64,000 bases of DNA, taken from the NCBI GenBank assembly GCA_004332195.1, contig SJBG01000003.1, positions 108,840-172,839 on the forward strand. Reading direction: 5' to 3'. The stretch comes from Desulfobulbaceae bacterium (GTDB lineage Bacteria > Desulfobacterota > Desulfobulbia > Desulfobulbales > Desulfurivibrionaceae). How positions within the stretch are numbered: the first letter of the stretch is position 1; each line of letters begins with the position of its first letter. The translations under genes and the position numbers were made by a program. Below are positions 7,645 through 18,458 of this stretch, piece after piece. Below the pieces are notes generated by a model. The model saw only the letters and a program-made list of their open reading frames with translations, was not told the origin of the DNA and did not search any database.

Positions 7645-9745
7645 CGGCGACCAGTTTTTGTTGAACTTCACGGGGCACCGGGGCGTATTCACGGAAAGAG
7701 CGCGTAAAGCTCCCCCGGCCTTGAGTTATGGATTTGAGGGCGGTGCTGTATCTGTCTTGTTCGGCTAAGGGGGTGATGGCCTTGATCACCTGATACCGGC
7801 CTTTGGATGCCATGCCACTGATCATTGAACGACGGCTTTGAAGGTCGCTCATCACATCACCCATCACGTCTTCCGGCACCATGATTTTAAGGTCGTAGAG
7901 CGGTTCCAGGATTTGGGGGTTGGCCTCGCGGAAGGCCTCCTTGAAAGCTTGGGCCCCGGCAATTTTGAAGGAAATGTCGTTGGAGTCAACGGCATGCATC
8001 TTGCCGTCAAAAACCATCACCTGGACATCGCGGACGTAAGATCCGGTCATGGGGCCTTCCTGCATTTTTTCCATTATCCCTTTAAGAATCGAGGGTAGGA
8101 ATTTGGTATCCACCACCCCACCGACAATGCAGTTATAGAAAACCAGCTTGCCGCCCCAGGGCAGCTCGATTTCCTCCCGGCTTCGCACCGTGAGATCGGT
8201 GGGGTTGCCCATCCCCTCCTCGTAGGGTTCAATCCGCAGGTGAACTTCGGCAAACTGGCCTGAGCCACCGGACTGTTTCTTGTGCCGGTAGCTGGCCGTG
8301 GCCGCCTTTCTGATCGTCTCCCGGTAGGGAATCCGGGGGGAGATGAAATCGACCTTGATCCCGCAAATATTTTCCAGCCGCCACTTAACCAGGTTCAGGT
8401 GTAATTCGCCCTGGCCCCAGAGCATCAACTGCTTGATCTCCGCAGAAAATTCCGACCGAATGGTCTGGTCTTCGGCCTGGATGTCTCGCAGGACCTCGCT
8501 CAATTTTTCGTCGTGCTGCTGGTCGCAAGCAACCACCGCAGTGTTGATCCGGGGCGCGGGAAAATCAATGGCTTTTAAGGTGACGGGAAAATCATCGCGG
8601 CGCAGGGTATGATTGGTCCAGGCGCTCTTCATCTTCAGGGTGGCTCCGAGGTCGCCGGCCACCAGCTTGGTTACCGGCTGGCGGTTTTTGCCGGACATAA
8701 TAAAAAGCTGATTGAGCCGCTCGCGGTCTTTGGTGCCGCTATTGATCAGCTCCATCCCCTCACTGATTTCGCCGGAACAAACTTTGAAAAAGGTGATTTT
8801 GCCCAGATATGGTTCTACTAAGGTCTTGAAGACAAAAATTACCGGCGGGCCGGATGACTCGCAGGACAACAACGGGCCTTCGACAGTTTTTTCCGGGGGC
8901 ATTTCGATGGCCGAGGGCGCAACATTGTCGATGAAGCCCATCAACCGGCCACTACCCATGTTGCGCTTGGCTGATAGGCAAAAAATCGGGTAAAGATCAC
9001 GGCTGAGCATCCCGATTTTAAGGCCCTGGCGCATTTCATCCTCATCAAGACTGCCTTTTTCAAAGTAAAGCTCCATCAGCTTTTCATCGTTTTCCGCCGC
9101 CTTTTCCACCAACTGGTTGTGTAAATCGTCGGCCCGCTCGCGCTCTGATTCCGGAATTTCCAGTTTTTTCGGCTTGCCGCCCTCGGCCGGAAATTTGTAC
9201 ATGACCATTTTCAGCAGATCGATGATGCAATCAAAATTTTCCCCTTGATTCAGCGGGTACTGCATGATAACGGTCGCCGAGCCGAAGTTTTCCTGAATGG
9301 CGCTTACCGCGCTGAAGTAGTCTGATTTGGGGTGATCCAGTTGGTTAACGGCAAATATCGTCGGGGTTGAGTAACGCTCAAGATAGTCCCAGTTCTGTTC
9401 GGTGCCCACCTCCACCCCGTATTGGGCATTGACCAGCATTACTGCGGTATCCGCCACCCGCAGGGCGGAAATGGTTTCACCGACAAAGTCGTCCAGTCCC
9501 GGGGTGTCGATAATGTTGATCTTGTAATTCCGCCAATCGGTGTGCAGCAGGGTGGCGTAAACCGAGTTGCCCCGTTGGCGCTCAATGGGTTGGTAGTCGG
9601 AGATGGTGTTCTGATCCTCAACCGTGCCCCGTCGCTGAGACAGTCCGGCCTCAAAAACCATGGTTTCAGCCAGGGTGGTTTTGCCGGATTTGACGCTGCC
9701 AAGCAAAACGATGTTTTTGATAAACTTGTCATCATAAAGCTTCAT
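7637..9745 (-). CDS. Elongation factor G-like GTPase
   Basis: G1 GSVKSGKTTL, DTPGLDDF, NQLDHPKSD, EF-G domain IV/V signatures (SGGSGQFAEVHLRIEP, PEDVMGDVMSDLQSRRSMISGM); GGAGGT upstream of ATG at 9745. Confidence 0.88.
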   Translation of the reverse strand: MKLYDDKFIKNIVLLGSVKSGKTTLAETMVFEAGLSQRRGTVEDQNTISDYQPIERQRGNSVYATLLHTDWRNYKINIIDTPGLDDFVGETISALRVADTAVMLVNAQYGVEVGTEQNWDYLERYSTPTIFAVNQLDHPKSDYFSAVSAIQENFGSATVIMQYPLNQGENFDCIIDLLKMVMYKFPAEGGKPKKLEIPESERERADDLHNQLVEKAAENDEKLMELYFEKGSLDEDEMRQGLKIGMLSRDLYPIFCLSAKRNMGSGRLMGFIDNVAPSAIEMPPEKTVEGPLLSCESSGPPVIFVFKTLVEPYLGKITFFKVCSGEISEGMELINSGTKDRERLNQLFIMSGKNRQPVTKLVAGDLGATLKMKSAWTNHTLRRDDFPVTLKAIDFPAPRINTAVVACDQQHDEKLSEVLRDIQAEDQTIRSEFSAEIKQLMLWGQGELHLNLVKWRLENICGIKVDFISPRIPYRETIRKAATASYRHKKQSGGSGQFAEVHLRIEPYEEGMGNPTDLTVRSREEIELPWGGKLVFYNCIVGGVVDTKFLPSILKGIMEKMQEGPMTGSYVRDVQVMVFDGKMHAVDSNDISFKIAGAQAFKEAFREANPQILEPLYDLKIMVPEDVMGDVMSDLQSRRSMISGMASKGRYQVIKAITPLAEQDRYSTALKSITQGRGSFTRSFREYAPVPREVQQKLVAVS

Positions 9746-10006
9746 AAGACACCTCCACTGGTGTAGGTTGGCGATCGGATGGTTTAACTGCAACCCGGAT
9801 TTTGCAAATGAGACCAAACAAGGCGCGGGATTAACCGCGCTATGTTAATTGCGCTATTGACCGGCCCAACTCAGTCCTATACCATCTACCCTTAACAATG
9901 CCGATTTGGCAAGATGCTTTGGGGACAGCAGAAGACGGGGACAGGGGATATAGCACCTTCATCAAATTCCTGATTCCCGTAATAAGGCAAAATTGTGGAG
10001 ACTAAA

Positions 10007-11011
10007 ATGACCGAGAAAAAATTTCGCGCCCTGTGGGTGGAAGAAGATAAAAGCGGCGTTTTTCGACGATGGGTAGCGAAACGCCTTGTTACCGAGCTGC
10101 CCGACCACGAGGTGTTGGTCCGGGTTCTCTATTCATCACTCAATTATAAAGACGCCCTTTCTGCGACCGGCAACCGGGGGGTGACCCGCCGTTATCCGCA
10201 TACGCCGGGGATTGATGCCGCCGGAGTTGTAGTTGAAAGTTCAGTTGCCGATTTCCGTCCGGGAGCGGAGGTGGTGGTTTCCGGTTATGACTTGGGAATG
10301 AATACATCCGGGGGCCTGGGGCAATATATCCGGGTGCCGGCGGCCTGGGTGATGCCGCGACCGGCGGCCTTGAGCCTGCGCCAATGCATGATGTACGGCA
10401 CTGCGGGATTCACCGCTGCCCAATGTGTAGCCCGGCTGGTGGATTTTCCGATCCGCCCGGAAGACGGCAAAATTCTGGTAACCGGAGCCACCGGCGGTGT
10501 GGGAATGATTGCCCTGGCCATCCTGGGGCAACTTGGTTACCGGGTTTGCGCCGTTACCGGCAAGAGCGAACAGACGGCCCGGTTGATTGAGCTTGGCGCG
10601 GAAACGGTGTTGAGTCGGGCCGCGGCCACCGACAATAGCGGTCGGATGCTGTTGAAGGGCAAATGGGCCGGGGTGGTGGACGCGGTTGGTGGCCTGATCC
10701 TGTCCACTGCCATTAAATCCTGCCGTTACGGGGCCATGGTGACCTGCTGTGGCAATGCCGCCTCCGCGGATTTGCCGTTGAGCGTTTACCCTTTTATTTT
10801 ACGGGGGGTTACCCTAGCCGGGATCGACAGCGCCGAAACTCCCATGTCCCGGCGTCGGGCCCTCTGGCAACGGCTGGCTGGCTCCTGGCAGGCACCCAAC
10901 CTGGAAGGCATGGTCAGCGAAATTTCCCTTGACGAGGTGGCCGCCAAAATCGAGGATATCATCCAGGGCCGTCACCTGGGCCGAACCCTGGTTAATCTCG
11001 ACGGGGATTAA
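10007..11011 (+). CDS. YhdH/YhfP (AcuI-type) medium-chain quinone oxidoreductase
   Basis: FRALWVEE, SSLNYKDALSATG, PHTPGIDAAGVV, VTGATGGVGMIALAIL. Confidence 0.88.
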   Translation: MTEKKFRALWVEEDKSGVFRRWVAKRLVTELPDHEVLVRVLYSSLNYKDALSATGNRGVTRRYPHTPGIDAAGVVVESSVADFRPGAEVVVSGYDLGMNTSGGLGQYIRVPAAWVMPRPAALSLRQCMMYGTAGFTAAQCVARLVDFPIRPEDGKILVTGATGGVGMIALAILGQLGYRVCAVTGKSEQTARLIELGAETVLSRAAATDNSGRMLLKGKWAGVVDAVGGLILSTAIKSCRYGAMVTCCGNAASADLPLSVYPFILRGVTLAGIDSAETPMSRRRALWQRLAGSWQAPNLEGMVSEISLDEVAAKIEDIIQGRHLGRTLVNLDGD

Positions 11012-11242
11012 TTTGTTGTAATCTCATACGGTTGGATGCTGATTGTCGCTAAAAATTCACCCTGAGCCTCAGCAGTAGGTTGTGACTGGTTGTTTTGGTT
11101 GTGGCTGCCACCAAAAACTAAGATCCAATCGGAAGGCGAAGCCTGATTTTGACAGAAGCCTGATTTTGCGTTGCAAAGGTGGCCGGAAAGGATTATTGCC
11201 AGGGGCATGGCTTGGGACAATGAGGGGTAAGACAAAAAACGA

Positions 11243-12421
11243 GTGGCGGTGATGACGCTGGGCTGCAAGGTCAACCAGTTTGAATCCGCGGCCTTCATCT
11301 CGGAACTGGTCGGGCATCGGGGGGTGGAAATTGTTCCTTTTTCCGCCCCCGCTGAGGTTTATCTGATCAATACCTGTGCGGTAACCGCCAAAGCCGGGGC
11401 CCAGTGTCGACAACTGATCCGTCGGGCGGCCAAAAATCCTGAAGCCCGTCTAGTGATAACCGGTTGTTACGCCCAGATCGCCCCTCAGGAAATTCTTGAG
11501 CTTGGCAATCGGCCAATTTCGATTGTTGGCAATGGTTTTAAGGATAAGGTAGTGAAGGCGGTTATGGCCTCCCGGGCCTGCCTCTCGACCCGGGATCTTG
11601 GCGATATGGCCGTCTGCCGCCAGGTTGTCCCGCTCACCGTTAGTCGTTTTGGGCGGCGAACCCGGGCAATCCTCAAGGTCCAGGACGGTTGCAGCCGGGG
11701 TTGTTCCTGCTGCATAGTGCCCATCAGCCGAGGGCCAAGCCGCAGCGTTTTGCCAAAACAGGTTTTGGCCCAAGCAGCGATTTTTGCCCGGATCGGCCAC
11801 CGGGAGTTGGTGATTACCGGCATTCACTTGGGTCACTACGGTCTTGACCTGACTCCGGTTATTTCCTTGCCGGGGCTGCTCAAACAATTGCTGGCCCGCC
11901 GTTTTCCCCTGCGTTACCAGATTAGTTCGCTGGAACCCACCGAGGTCGATGATGAGTTGCTGGAGCTGTTGGCTGCGGAAGAGGGCTTGCAGCCTCATCT
12001 GCACATTCCCCTGCAAAGTGGCGATGATCGTATTTTAAGGGCGATGAATCGCCCCTGCCGGGCCGGGGATTTTGCCGCGACCATTGAGTGCTGCGCGGCA
12101 AGGGCGCCGGATATGGCTATCGGGGTTGATGTTATGGCCGGATTTCCCGGTGAGGATACAAAGGCTTTTAATAATACCTGTCAACTGTTGGTTGAGCTGC
12201 CGATCAGCTATCTCCATGTTTTTCCCCACTCTCGGCGGGCCGGGACCAGGGCTGCCACCTTGCCCGCTCAGGTGTCGGATTGGATCAGGAAGCAGCGAAC
12301 GGCCATTCTGCGCGCACTGGATCAACAAAAACGGCGGGAGTTTTACCGGCGACATCGAAATAAGTCCAACTCTTTAGCGGAGACAGCAGATGCGGGGGGA
12401 AATAATCGCCATCGGGGATGA
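11243..12421 (+). CDS. MtaB-like tRNA (t6A37) methylthiotransferase, radical SAM
   Basis: TLGCKVNQFESA, VQDGCSRGCSCCIVPISRG, GIHLGHYG, LHIPLQSGDDRILRAMNR, GFPGE. Confidence 0.85.
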   Translation: MAVMTLGCKVNQFESAAFISELVGHRGVEIVPFSAPAEVYLINTCAVTAKAGAQCRQLIRRAAKNPEARLVITGCYAQIAPQEILELGNRPISIVGNGFKDKVVKAVMASRACLSTRDLGDMAVCRQVVPLTVSRFGRRTRAILKVQDGCSRGCSCCIVPISRGPSRSVLPKQVLAQAAIFARIGHRELVITGIHLGHYGLDLTPVISLPGLLKQLLARRFPLRYQISSLEPTEVDDELLELLAAEEGLQPHLHIPLQSGDDRILRAMNRPCRAGDFAATIECCAARAPDMAIGVDVMAGFPGEDTKAFNNTCQLLVELPISYLHVFPHSRRAGTRAATLPAQVSDWIRKQRTAILRALDQQKRREFYRRHRNKSNSLAETADAGGNNRHRG

Positions 12422-13646
12422 GTTGACCTCAGGCCGAATTATCAACTCCACCAGTTGTTTCGCCGCCGCCAAGCTATTTGCGGCGGGCTGCGAGCTTAGG
12501 ATTTTGTCTACCATCGGCGATGATCCGGCTCTGATCATCGCCACCCTGCGTCAGGCCCTTGCCCGTTCCGGTTTCATTATTGTTACCGGCGGCCTGGGGG
12601 CCACTAGCGATGATTTGACCAATGAGGCGGTGTGCCGGGCCCTGGGGCGAACCCTGGTGTTTTATCCGGAAGTTTTGCGCAAAATTCAAGCCAACAGTCA
12701 CCATCTCTCTGCTCAGGCCCGAACTGCTCTGGAAAAACTGGCCTGGCTGCCCAACGGGGCTCACGCCTTGCACAGCGAGGCCCGCAGCACCGGATACTTT
12801 CTGGTGGATCAGGGAAAGCCGGCGTTTTTCCTGCCCGGCGTGCCCCACGAAATGCGGGCGCTGCTGGTGGACGCGGTATTGCCGCGCCTGGCGGTCTGGG
12901 AAAATCAACCGCCGCTACAAATTCGCCAGCGACTTTATCGGGTCAGCGGTTTAAACGAGGATGAAATCAACCGCCGCCTGGCCGAGTTGGAACACTGTGA
13001 CTTACGGGTTAGGATCGGCTATTATCCCGTTTATCCTGAAGTTCAGGTCAGCTTGACGATCAGGGCCGCTGCCGCCGTTACCGCCACCGAAGCCGACGCG
13101 CTGCTGGATCGTTTTGATGCCGAAATCAAACATCTGCTCGGTCGCAATATTTACGGCTTGGCGGAGGACAGCCTGGAAGAGGTGGTGGGTGGTCTTTGCC
13201 GGGATCGGGGACTGAGCCTGGCGGTGGCTGAATCCTGTTCCGGCGGTCTGATCGCCGCCGCCATCACCAGGGTTCCTGGTTCTTCCGTTTATTTTCGCGC
13301 CGCGGTGGTGGCCTACCACAATGAACTGAAGGAAAGCCTGCTTAAAGTCAAGTCGGCCACACTGGCTACTCATGGGGCGGTGAGCGCCGCCGTGGCCCGG
13401 GAGATGGCGATTGGCGCTCGCCGGATCAGCGGGGCTGATCTGGCCCTGTCCGCCACCGGAATTGCCGGGCCTGGCGGGGGTAGCAGCGAAAAACCGGTGG
13501 GCACGGTTTTTATCGGCCTATCCGCCAGAGCAAAAACGCTTGCCGAACCCTGTTTTTTTACCGGCAATCGGCAGCAGATTCAAGCGAGTACCGCCCATCG
13601 GGCCCTGGATCTGCTGCGTCGTTTTTTGTTAGCGGATCAGGATTAA
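12390..13646 (+). CDS. cinA: CinA family protein (MoaB-like domain plus nicotinamide-nucleotide amidohydrolase domain)
   Basis: GDELTSGRIINS, TGGLGATSDDLT, FLPGVPHEM, AVAESCSGGLIAAAIT, SATGIAGPGGGSSEKPVGTVFIGL. Confidence 0.92.
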   Translation: MRGEIIAIGDELTSGRIINSTSCFAAAKLFAAGCELRILSTIGDDPALIIATLRQALARSGFIIVTGGLGATSDDLTNEAVCRALGRTLVFYPEVLRKIQANSHHLSAQARTALEKLAWLPNGAHALHSEARSTGYFLVDQGKPAFFLPGVPHEMRALLVDAVLPRLAVWENQPPLQIRQRLYRVSGLNEDEINRRLAELEHCDLRVRIGYYPVYPEVQVSLTIRAAAAVTATEADALLDRFDAEIKHLLGRNIYGLAEDSLEEVVGGLCRDRGLSLAVAESCSGGLIAAAITRVPGSSVYFRAAVVAYHNELKESLLKVKSATLATHGAVSAAVAREMAIGARRISGADLALSATGIAGPGGGSSEKPVGTVFIGLSARAKTLAEPCFFTGNRQQIQASTAHRALDLLRRFLLADQD

Positions 13647-13663
13647 TGGTTTAAAAACGCAAG

Positions 13664-13804
13664 GATACTTTGAAAAATTAGCTATTTTGTTCGAGATCAA
13701 GGCACGTAAAAAAAAATTACCGCGGGCATATGGTTGATATTCCGAGGATAATTTTTTGAGCATAACGCAGAAATCGGGCGAAAGAGCAATTTTTCAAGGT
13801 GGCC
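13664..13804 (+). repeat. MITE-like repeat family 1, copy B (full length)
   Basis: TTTGAAAAATTAGCTATTTTGTTCGAG...GGGCGAAAGAGCAATTTTTCAAGGTGGCC with shared core. Confidence 0.9.
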
Positions 13805-13861
13805 TCAATGTAATGATGAGCAGATGACCGCGGCAGTGGATTAAAGCAAAGGAGAAAAATC

Positions 13862-14941
13862 ATGGCAATTACGACAACAGACAGTAAAGGCAAAACGCTT
13901 GACTCAGCCATTTTTCAAATTCAGAAGAACTTTGGCAAGGGCGCAATCATGCGCCTGGGCGCTGATGAGCGGGTGGCGGTGGCGGCCATTTCCACCGGGA
14001 TTTTGAGCCTGGATATCGCCTCGGGCATTGGCGGCATCCCCTGTGGCCGAGTCACCGAAATTTACGGACCGGAATCCTCCGGTAAAACTACCCTGGCCCT
14101 GCAGATCATCGCCTCGGCCCAGCGCCGGGGAGGAGTCGCCGCCTTTATTGACGCCGAACATGCCCTGGACGTAACCTACGCCGAACGGCTGGGAGTCAAT
14201 GTTGACGATTTGCTGATCAGTCAGCCCGATTATGGCGAACAGGCCCTGGAAATTGCCGATATTTTGATTCGCAGCGGGGCCGTTGACGTCATTGTCATCG
14301 ATTCGGTGGCGGCCCTGACTCCCAAAGCGGAGATCGACGGTAGTATCGGCGACGCCCACGTGGGTCTTCAGGCCCGACTGATGTCGCAGGCCATGCGTAA
14401 ACTGGCCGGCATTCTCCAGCGAACCAACACCGCCATTGTCTTTATTAATCAGATTCGGATGAAAATCGGGGTCATGTTCGGCAGCCCTGAGACTACCTCC
14501 GGCGGCAATGCCCTTAAATTCTACAGCTCCATGCGGATCGATATCCGGCGAATGGCGGCGATCAAGGATGGCGAGGAGATCATCGGTAACCGGGTCAAGG
14601 CTAAACTGGTCAAAAACAAGGTGGCCCCGCCTTTTAAAACCGCCGAGTTTGATATTATTTTCGGGGAAGGCACATCACGGGAAGGCGATATTCTTGATCT
14701 GGCGGTTGAACAAAATATCGTGGACAAGAGTGGGGCCTGGTACGCCTATAATGGTGAACGTATCGGCCAGGGCCGGGAAAACTCAAAAAACTACCTCAAG
14801 GAAAATTCCCAGTTGGCCCATGACATCGAACGTAAGGTCCGGTTGGGTTTTGGGCTGAGGATGCCCGGCGAGGTCGAAGAAAAGGCGGGGGCCGAGGGCA
14901 ACGGAACAAAGGGAACGAGCAAAAGGGAAAAAGCGGAATAG
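13862..14941 (+). CDS. recA: Recombinase RecA
   Basis: [46 protein letters not shown]. Confidence 0.98.
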   Translation: MAITTTDSKGKTLDSAIFQIQKNFGKGAIMRLGADERVAVAAISTGILSLDIASGIGGIPCGRVTEIYGPESSGKTTLALQIIASAQRRGGVAAFIDAEHALDVTYAERLGVNVDDLLISQPDYGEQALEIADILIRSGAVDVIVIDSVAALTPKAEIDGSIGDAHVGLQARLMSQAMRKLAGILQRTNTAIVFINQIRMKIGVMFGSPETTSGGNALKFYSSMRIDIRRMAAIKDGEEIIGNRVKAKLVKNKVAPPFKTAEFDIIFGEGTSREGDILDLAVEQNIVDKSGAWYAYNGERIGQGRENSKNYLKENSQLAHDIERKVRLGFGLRMPGEVEEKAGAEGNGTKGTSKREKAE

Positions 14942-15045
14942 CAAACTGCGTGAATCTCTCGTCCCAGGCTCAATCAGGGCCTGAACGGAAAGTGCCGGGA
15001 CCAAATCAGGCGCTAGCTACAACATTGGCCAAGAGACAATCCGAT

Positions 15046-17808
15046 ATGAACGGCAGCGAAATCCGAGAAAAATTTTTAAGTTACTTTGTCGCAAAAGAGC
15101 ACACTCTGGTGCCAAGCGCGGCCCTGGTCCCCCATGATGATCCCACCCTTCTTTTCACCAACGCCGGGATGGTGCAGTTTAAGAAGGTTTTCACCGGTGA
15201 GGAGCGGCGTGATTACCCTAGAGCGGTAAGCTGTCAGCGCTGCGTTCGGGCTGGAGGTAAGCATAACGATCTGGATAACGTTGGTTATACCGCCCGGCAT
15301 CACACCTTTTTTGAAATGCTCGGCAACTTTTCTTTCGGCGATTATTCCAAGGATGAGGCGATTAGACTGGCCTGGGACTTTTTGACCAGGGAAATCGGCC
15401 TGTCTCCGACCAATCTCTGGGTGTCGGTTTTTGAAGACGATGACGAGGCCTACCAGATCTGGGAAAAAATCGCAGATCTGCCGCCAGGGCACATTGTGCG
15501 ACGGGGAGAGCAAGACAACTTTTGGGCCATGGGAGATACCGGCCCTTGTGGGCCTTGTTCGGAAATTCATGTCGATCAAGGGAGGCAAGGGAGGCAAGGG
15601 AGGCAAGGGGGACAGGGGGCAGGGGACAGGGGGCAGGAGGGGCAAGGTGGACAGAGTAGACAGGGTGGCCGGCTGAGTGAATCGAGGGGGTTGAATGAGC
15701 AGGGGGCGGTTATTGCCTGCGATAATCCAAGTTGCGGGGTGGGTTGTGACTGCGACCGTTTTCTTGAAATCTGGAACCTGGTTTTTATGCAGTACGATCG
15801 GGATGCCTCCGGCCGTCTCACCCCGCTGCCCAGGCCCAGCATTGACACCGGGATGGGTCTGGAGCGGATTGCCGCAGTAGCCCAGGGTAAGCATAACAAT
15901 TACCACTCCGACCTTTTTCAGCCGATTATCAGCCGTATCTGTGAACTGGCAGGGGTTAGTTACGGAGAAAACTCCCGCAATGGCACGGCCCTGCGAGTGA
16001 TCGCCGATCATGCCCGGGCCACCACTTTTCTGGTGGCTGACGGGGTTTTGCCGACCAACGAAGGGCGGGGCTATGTGCTGCGTCGGATCATGCGCCGAGC
16101 CGTGCGCTTTGGTCGATCGCTGGGCTTAAAAGACCCTTTCTTGGGGGCGGTTTGCGCGACCGTGGTTGCGACCATGGAGGAAGCCTGGCCGCACTTAACG
16201 GCAAATCGAGAGCTGTTGGCCAAAGTGGTGTGCCACGAGGAAGAACGTTTCCTCGCGACTCTGGATAAGGGCCTGAATATGTTGGCCGAGGAAATAGCCC
16301 GGCTTCGGCAGACTGGAGAAAAAACCATTGCCGGCTCCTTTATTTTTAAGCTCTACGACACTTATGGCTTTCCGGTGGACATTGCCAAGGACGTGGCTCA
16401 GGAAGAGGGTTTACGCGCCGATGAGCAAGGTTTTGTTGTCGCCATGGCTCGGCAGCGCGAGCAGTCGCGCAAATCCTGGAAGGGCGGGGGATCGAGCGAA
16501 CTCGGCCCCGGTTTGCGATCTTTGCAAAGTGAGGGGGTGCAAACGGAATTTGTCGGCTACGCTACCCGGCGCCACCATGCCACCCTGTTGGCCTTGCTTG
16601 GTGCGACAGGTAACCAACTGGCAGTGGCCGAAGCCGGAGCCCTGGTTAGCCTGATTTGCGATCAAACCCCATTTTACGCCGAATCCGGTGGTCAGGTGGG
16701 CGACGAAGGTGAAATCCTGGGACCCCAGGGCCGGGCCCGAGTATTCAATACCGTCAAGATCGGGGATAGCTTGATTCTCCACCAGGCTGAGATCAGCCGG
16801 GGGACGCTGCGGCCCGGCGAGGAGGTGCGGTTGGCGGTGGCCGATAATCGGCGCCGCCATATTGCCATTCATCACACCGCTACCCATCTGTTGCACGGTG
16901 CCCTGCGCCGGGTGCTGGGTGAACATGTCAAACAGGCGGGCTCTTTAGTCGAAGCGCGGCGACTGCGTTTCGATTTTACTCATTTTTCCCCCCTAACCCG
17001 TGAGGAAATTCGAACGGTGGAAGATTTGGTCAACGAAGAAATTCGGGCCAACACCCGACTTGAGGTGGCCACGCTTCAACGCGAAGAAGCCCTGCAAAGC
17101 GGAGCCGCCGCCCTTTTTGGGGAAAAATATGGGGAGATGGTGCGGGTGGTGACGGTTGGAGTTTTCAGCAAGGAACTCTGCGGCGGCACGCACGTGGGGG
17201 CCACCGGCGAGATTGGTTTGTGCAAAATAATTGCCGAAAGCGGGATTGCCGCCGCCACCCGCCGCATCGAGGCTTGCTGTGGGGGCGTTGCTCTGGTCCG
17301 AACTCAGGCCCTGGAAGATGAGCTGTATGACCTGGCCGTAAAGCTAAAAACTTCGCCGACGGAACTGGCCGGCCGGATTGACAAGCTGCTGATGCGGCAA
17401 AAGGAGCTGGAGCGCCGGACCGCAGGATTGATGGCCGAGGCGGCCCGTTTCGATCCTAAAGAGGTGCTTAAGAGCGCGACCGAGGTCGATGGCGTTAAAG
17501 TGGTGGCCCGTTGTCTCCCGGTCGATTCCGTTAAAACCCTGCGCGTGGCCGGTGATCGTCTACGGGATCAAATGGGTAGCGGCATTGTGGTCCTGATTGC
17601 CGAATTGGATGGCAAGGTCAGCTTGTTGGCTATGGTCAGCAAGGACCTCACCGGCCGTTACCGAGCCGGGGAGATCGTTAAGCGGGTGGCCGAACTGGTG
17701 GGCGGCCATGGTGGGGGGCGTCCAGATATGGCCCAGGCTGGTGGCAATCAACCGGCAAAAATCCCGGCAGCCCTGACGGCAGTGCCTGGCATTGTGGCCA
17801 CGATGTAG
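15046..17808 (+). CDS. alaS: Alanyl-tRNA synthetase with a Gly/Gln/Arg-rich insert
   Basis: FTNAGMVQFKKVF, NVGYTARHHTFFEMLGNFSFGDY, GDTGPCGPCSEI, GVGCDCDRFLEIWNLVFMQYDRD, HHTATHLLHGALR. Confidence 0.96.
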   Translation: MNGSEIREKFLSYFVAKEHTLVPSAALVPHDDPTLLFTNAGMVQFKKVFTGEERRDYPRAVSCQRCVRAGGKHNDLDNVGYTARHHTFFEMLGNFSFGDYSKDEAIRLAWDFLTREIGLSPTNLWVSVFEDDDEAYQIWEKIADLPPGHIVRRGEQDNFWAMGDTGPCGPCSEIHVDQGRQGRQGRQGGQGAGDRGQEGQGGQSRQGGRLSESRGLNEQGAVIACDNPSCGVGCDCDRFLEIWNLVFMQYDRDASGRLTPLPRPSIDTGMGLERIAAVAQGKHNNYHSDLFQPIISRICELAGVSYGENSRNGTALRVIADHARATTFLVADGVLPTNEGRGYVLRRIMRRAVRFGRSLGLKDPFLGAVCATVVATMEEAWPHLTANRELLAKVVCHEEERFLATLDKGLNMLAEEIARLRQTGEKTIAGSFIFKLYDTYGFPVDIAKDVAQEEGLRADEQGFVVAMARQREQSRKSWKGGGSSELGPGLRSLQSEGVQTEFVGYATRRHHATLLALLGATGNQLAVAEAGALVSLICDQTPFYAESGGQVGDEGEILGPQGRARVFNTVKIGDSLILHQAEISRGTLRPGEEVRLAVADNRRRHIAIHHTATHLLHGALRRVLGEHVKQAGSLVEARRLRFDFTHFSPLTREEIRTVEDLVNEEIRANTRLEVATLQREEALQSGAAALFGEKYGEMVRVVTVGVFSKELCGGTHVGATGEIGLCKIIAESGIAAATRRIEACCGGVALVRTQALEDELYDLAVKLKTSPTELAGRIDKLLMRQKELERRTAGLMAEAARFDPKEVLKSATEVDGVKVVARCLPVDSVKTLRVAGDRLRDQMGSGIVVLIAELDGKVSLLAMVSKDLTGRYRAGEIVKRVAELVGGHGGGRPDMAQAGGNQPAKIPAALTAVPGIVATM

Positions 17809-17870
17809 GGTCATAAGGCTTGTCTCAGCTTGTTAGGCGTAGCGCTTTTCGCTTAATCACAAATAAATAA

Positions 17871-17899
17871 TTGACATGGGTTTTTGAATAGATTAAAAC
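17871..17899 (+). promoter_or_regulatory. Possible sigma70-type promoter upstream of atp operon
   Basis: TTGACA at 17871-17876 followed after ~17 nt by TAAAAC (weak -10); position only, no experimental support. Confidence 0.3.
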
Positions 17900-18031
17900 A
17901 CCAGATTTATAAGTGAATGACTATTCATTTTTAAAATCGGACCTGTTGCCCTTCGGGCAAAGGGGTTAGGTGTTGCTCACAATTTTAAAAAGCAAAACTT
18001 TATTTTTCCGAACTAGAGAGGAGCCAGCCAG

Positions 18032-18457
18032 ATGATCACCATCGACATGACCATGCTGCTGCACATTATTAACATCTTGTTGTTAGCCGTTATCCTCAAT
18101 ATTGTCCTTTATCGCCCCATTCTCAACATTCTTGACCAACGCCGGGAAAAGATTTCCACTCTTAACCGTGATATTGAGAGTTTTGAAAAAAACCGCCAGG
18201 CCCGCCTGGATGAATTTGAACACAAGCTTCAGGCGGCTCGTAATCAGGCCAAGAACGAGTTTGAGGCCCTGCGTAGCGCGACCCAGACCGCAAGCAATAA
18301 AAGACTGGCCGCGCAGCGTAGTGAGGTGGAGGCGGCCAAAGAGGCCCAGTTCAAGGAAATCGAAAGTCAGCTCACCGTTGCCCGCGGGGAGCTGCGTGGG
18401 CAGACAAGCGCCTTTGCGGCGGCGATGGCGGGTAAAGTTTTGGGGAGGGCCCTTTAA
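18032..18457 (+). CDS. ATP synthase subunit b' (AtpF')
   Basis: N-terminal TM helix then long charged helix; first gene before atpF-H-A-G-D-C. Confidence 0.85.
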   Translation: MITIDMTMLLHIINILLLAVILNIVLYRPILNILDQRREKISTLNRDIESFEKNRQARLDEFEHKLQAARNQAKNEFEALRSATQTASNKRLAAQRSEVEAAKEAQFKEIESQLTVARGELRGQTSAFAAAMAGKVLGRAL

Positions 18458-18458
18458 A

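Noticed and set aside
9910-9950. GGGGACAG...ACGGGGACAGG motif
   Set aside because: Short and isolated; resembles intergenic repeat debris but too little to classify.
13717-13911. 64-aa minus-strand ORF
   Set aside because: Encoded by repeat copy B and antisense to the recA start.
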